This document shows positions 62,410 to 64,000 of a stretch of DNA of 64,000 nt, in pieces; position 1 is the stretch's first letter; every line of letters starts with the position of its first letter. The notes under the pieces were generated by a model that saw only the letters and a list, made by a program, of their open reading frames with translations, ran no database searches and was not told the DNA's origin. Source of the stretch: Quatrionicoccus australiensis (GTDB taxonomy: Bacteria; Pseudomonadota; Gammaproteobacteria; Burkholderiales; Rhodocyclaceae); contig NZ_CP075188.1 in assembly GCF_020510525.1 (NCBI RefSeq), forward strand, positions 3,534,001-3,598,000, given 5' to 3'. The translations under genes were made by a program, and so were the position numbers.

Positions 62410-63153
62410 CTATTTCCCTGAAGGAGAGGTTATGGGCGAGCGACTGGCCGACATCGGATCGGCCGTTGTCGTGGTCGGGCTCCCCCCTGACACCGGAACA
62501 TTAACGACAGTCGGCGCCTGCGGCAAGTCAGGCTGAACGGCTGCACCGGACAGGGCACCACTACGCGGCTCGAATTGCGGCCGCTGGTTGCGCTCGTAAA
62601 CCCAGACCGTTTCACCCGGACCGATCTGCTGGCAACCGGCATCGCTGCACACCTCGACCCGCCCGGCATAGGTCGTCACGGCCAGGCCGGTGCCATCAAA
62701 GACGGCGCCGTACTCGGTGCCGCGCACGCCGATCGTTGCCACCGAAGTGCCGACGCGGTACTGGTTGTAATCTTCCTTGCCAAGCAGGCCGGTAATGGTG
62801 CGCATCGCGCCCTTGATCAGGGTCATCACCACACCATCGCCACTGCTCGCGCGATTGCCGCGGTCGACGAAGCGAAAGGCATCAATCCTGAAATTGCTGC
62901 CTGGCTTCAGCGACATGCTGGCACCGTCGGCAAAGCGCAACTGCACCTGGCCATCCAGCGTATTGATCGTGTCGCCGGCCTGCAACTCACTGCCACGAAC
63001 CAGGGGACGGGCAGGCACTCCGGGAACCGTCACGGTTGGCGAGCCGGTGACAAAAACCACTCTCGCCGCCGCTTCGGCAAAGGCCAATGCCGGCATCAAC
63101 AAAATCAGGAGAGCCAGCAAGCAGCTCCATTGTTTCGTCATTGCCGGCATCAT
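62410..63153 (-). CDS. FecR-domain periplasmic protein
   Basis: 247 residues: signal peptide (about 1-28), FecR-like domain (about 30-175) with VQLRFADGASMSLKPGSNFRID and SVATIGVRGTEYGAVF, a CSDAGC pair, then a Pro/Ser/Thr-rich C-terminal tail likely unstructured. GAGG five bases before the ATG supports 63153. The start is two bases after the stop of the decarboxylase gene, so the FecR-barrel-FecR set is probably read from the decarboxylase transcript. It lacks the beta domain of its paralogue. Confidence 0.8.
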   Translation of the reverse strand: MMPAMTKQWSCLLALLILLMPALAFAEAAARVVFVTGSPTVTVPGVPARPLVRGSELQAGDTINTLDGQVQLRFADGASMSLKPGSNFRIDAFRFVDRGNRASSGDGVVMTLIKGAMRTITGLLGKEDYNQYRVGTSVATIGVRGTEYGAVFDGTGLAVTTYAGRVEVCSDAGCQQIGPGETVWVYERNQRPQFEPRSGALSGAAVQPDLPQAPTVVNVPVSGGSPTTTTADPMSASRSPITSPSGK

Positions 63154-63155
63154 GT

Positions 63156-64000
63156 TTACCTCACACAATCAACGTAATAGCGCCCGTCATCCCCCTTGAC
63201 CAGACCATGGACGTCGGTCTCGAAACCGGGGAATGCCGCATTGAATTCTCGGGCGAATTTCAGATAACTGCAAATGGTCCGATTGAAGCGCTCGCCCGGA
63301 ATCAGCAGCGGAATGCCCGGCGGGTACGGCGTCAGCAACACGGCCGTAACACGCCCTTCCAGTTCATCGACCGGTACGCGCTCGATGTCGCGGTGCGCCA
63401 TCTTGGCGAAGGCATCGGCCGGGCGCATCGCCGGCACCATGTCCGACAGGTACATTTCGGTGGTCAGGCGGGCCACATCGTTCTGCTTGTAAACGCTGTG
63501 GATCTGCGTGCACAGATCGCGCAGGCCGACGCGCTCGTAGCGCGGGTTCTTCTGCACGAACTCGGGCAGCACCTTCCACAGCGGATGATTCTTGTCGTAA
63601 TCGTCCTTGAACTGCTGCAGCGCCGTCACCAGCGTGTTCCAGCGGCCCTTGGTGATGCCGATGGTGAACATGATGAAGAAGCTGTACAGGCCGCACTTCT
63701 CGACGATGACGCCGTGCTCGGCGAGGTACTTGGTGACGATGGCGGCCGGAATGCCGAATTCGTCAGCGAAGTCGCCATCGACATCAAGGCCCGGGGTAAT
63801 GATGGTCGCCTTGATCGGGTCGAGCATGTTGAAGCCGTCGGCCAGATTGATGAAACCGTGCCAGCGCTCGCCCGGCTTCAGCATCCAGGCATCGCGTTCC
63901 TCGATGCCTTCTTCGGACAGGTCGTCCGGACCCCAGACCTTGAACCACCAGTCGGCGCCCCACTCTTCATCGACCTTGCGCATGGCGCGACGGAAATCGA
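63156..64000 (-). CDS. Basic amino acid (Arg/Lys/Orn) decarboxylase, C-terminal part
   Basis: The visible 281 codons match the C-terminal part of fold-type I PLP arginine/lysine/ornithine decarboxylases (full length about 750 residues): DPIKATIITPGLDVDG, FGIPAAIVTKYLAEHG, LLTPYPPGIPLLIPGE. The 5' end and PLP lysine lie beyond base 64000. Substrate cannot be fixed from this part. These enzymes make polyamines or support acid resistance. It runs directly into the FecR-type gene. Confidence 0.9.
   Translation of the reverse strand, partial: DFRRAMRKVDEEWGADWWFKVWGPDDLSEEGIEERDAWMLKPGERWHGFINLADGFNMLDPIKATIITPGLDVDGDFADEFGIPAAIVTKYLAEHGVIVEKCGLYSFFIMFTIGITKGRWNTLVTALQQFKDDYDKNHPLWKVLPEFVQKNPRYERVGLRDLCTQIHSVYKQNDVARLTTEMYLSDMVPAMRPADAFAKMAHRDIERVPVDELEGRVTAVLLTPYPPGIPLLIPGERFNRTICSYLKFAREFNAAFPGFETDVHGLVKGDDGRYYVDCVR

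Overview
The window looks like a chromosome segment of a GC-rich betaproteobacterium, most likely Rhodocyclales (Dechloromonas/Azonexus-like). This rests on gene content and order and on protein character. No rRNA or tRNA was seen to confirm it. Coding density is very high, and most of the segment is core housekeeping DNA with no phage, insertion sequence or CRISPR array recognised.

Layout. 1-6464: end of a YdiK-type permease, argJ, secA and an M23 peptidase on the minus strand, with a dciA-like gene facing away. 6542-23953: a complete division and cell wall (dcw) cluster on the minus strand. In transcription order it is mraZ-rsmH-ftsL-ftsI-murE-murF-mraY-murD-ftsW-murG-murC-ddl-ftsQ-ftsA-ftsZ-lpxC, mostly coupled by ATGA, GTGA or TGATG overlaps. 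A sigma70-like promoter and 10-bp-phased MraZ boxes lie in front of it. 24253-27000: dsbC, a UbiH-family hydroxylase, a small Asn-rich protein and HU. 27311-29655: ahpC-ahpF behind an OxyR-like site, with a 28-bp perfect palindrome between the genes. 29779-34621: transglutaminase, hemB, engB, cytochrome c4, CBS protein and msrQ. 34653-40764: bioC-bioB, comF, trmL, gpsA, an SH3 protein, secB, and an ArsR-rhodanese-glutaredoxin set. 40849-48493: envC-like gene, ctp protease, a small conserved unknown, moeB/thiF, ribD, nrdR, glyA and a histidine phosphatase. 48595-52474: a TRAP transporter whose binding protein is separated from its permeases by dps. 52572-59734: pmbA, darP, mog, a PilZ-like protein, and thyA-pgi-folA. 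59749-64000: a FecR / TPR-barrel / FecR gene set directly behind a basic amino acid decarboxylase that runs off the window.

How the genes fit together. The main theme is envelope growth: precursor synthesis (mur, ddl, mraY), septation (fts), hydrolase control (EnvC, M23, Ctp), export (SecA, SecB) and periplasmic folding (DsbC). A second theme is redox and sulfur defence (AhpCF, Dps, rhodanese/Grx/ArsR, MsrQ).

The least ordinary items are four. First, the FecR-barrel-FecR locus at 59749-63153. Second, a hairpin-forming intergenic repeat present in two inverted copies at 44124 and 46483. Third, the palindrome between ahpC and ahpF. Fourth, an ArsR-type regulator with a BigR/SqrR-like cysteine pair and its own dyad operator. 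Nothing here clearly forms an entirely unknown defence or mobile system.
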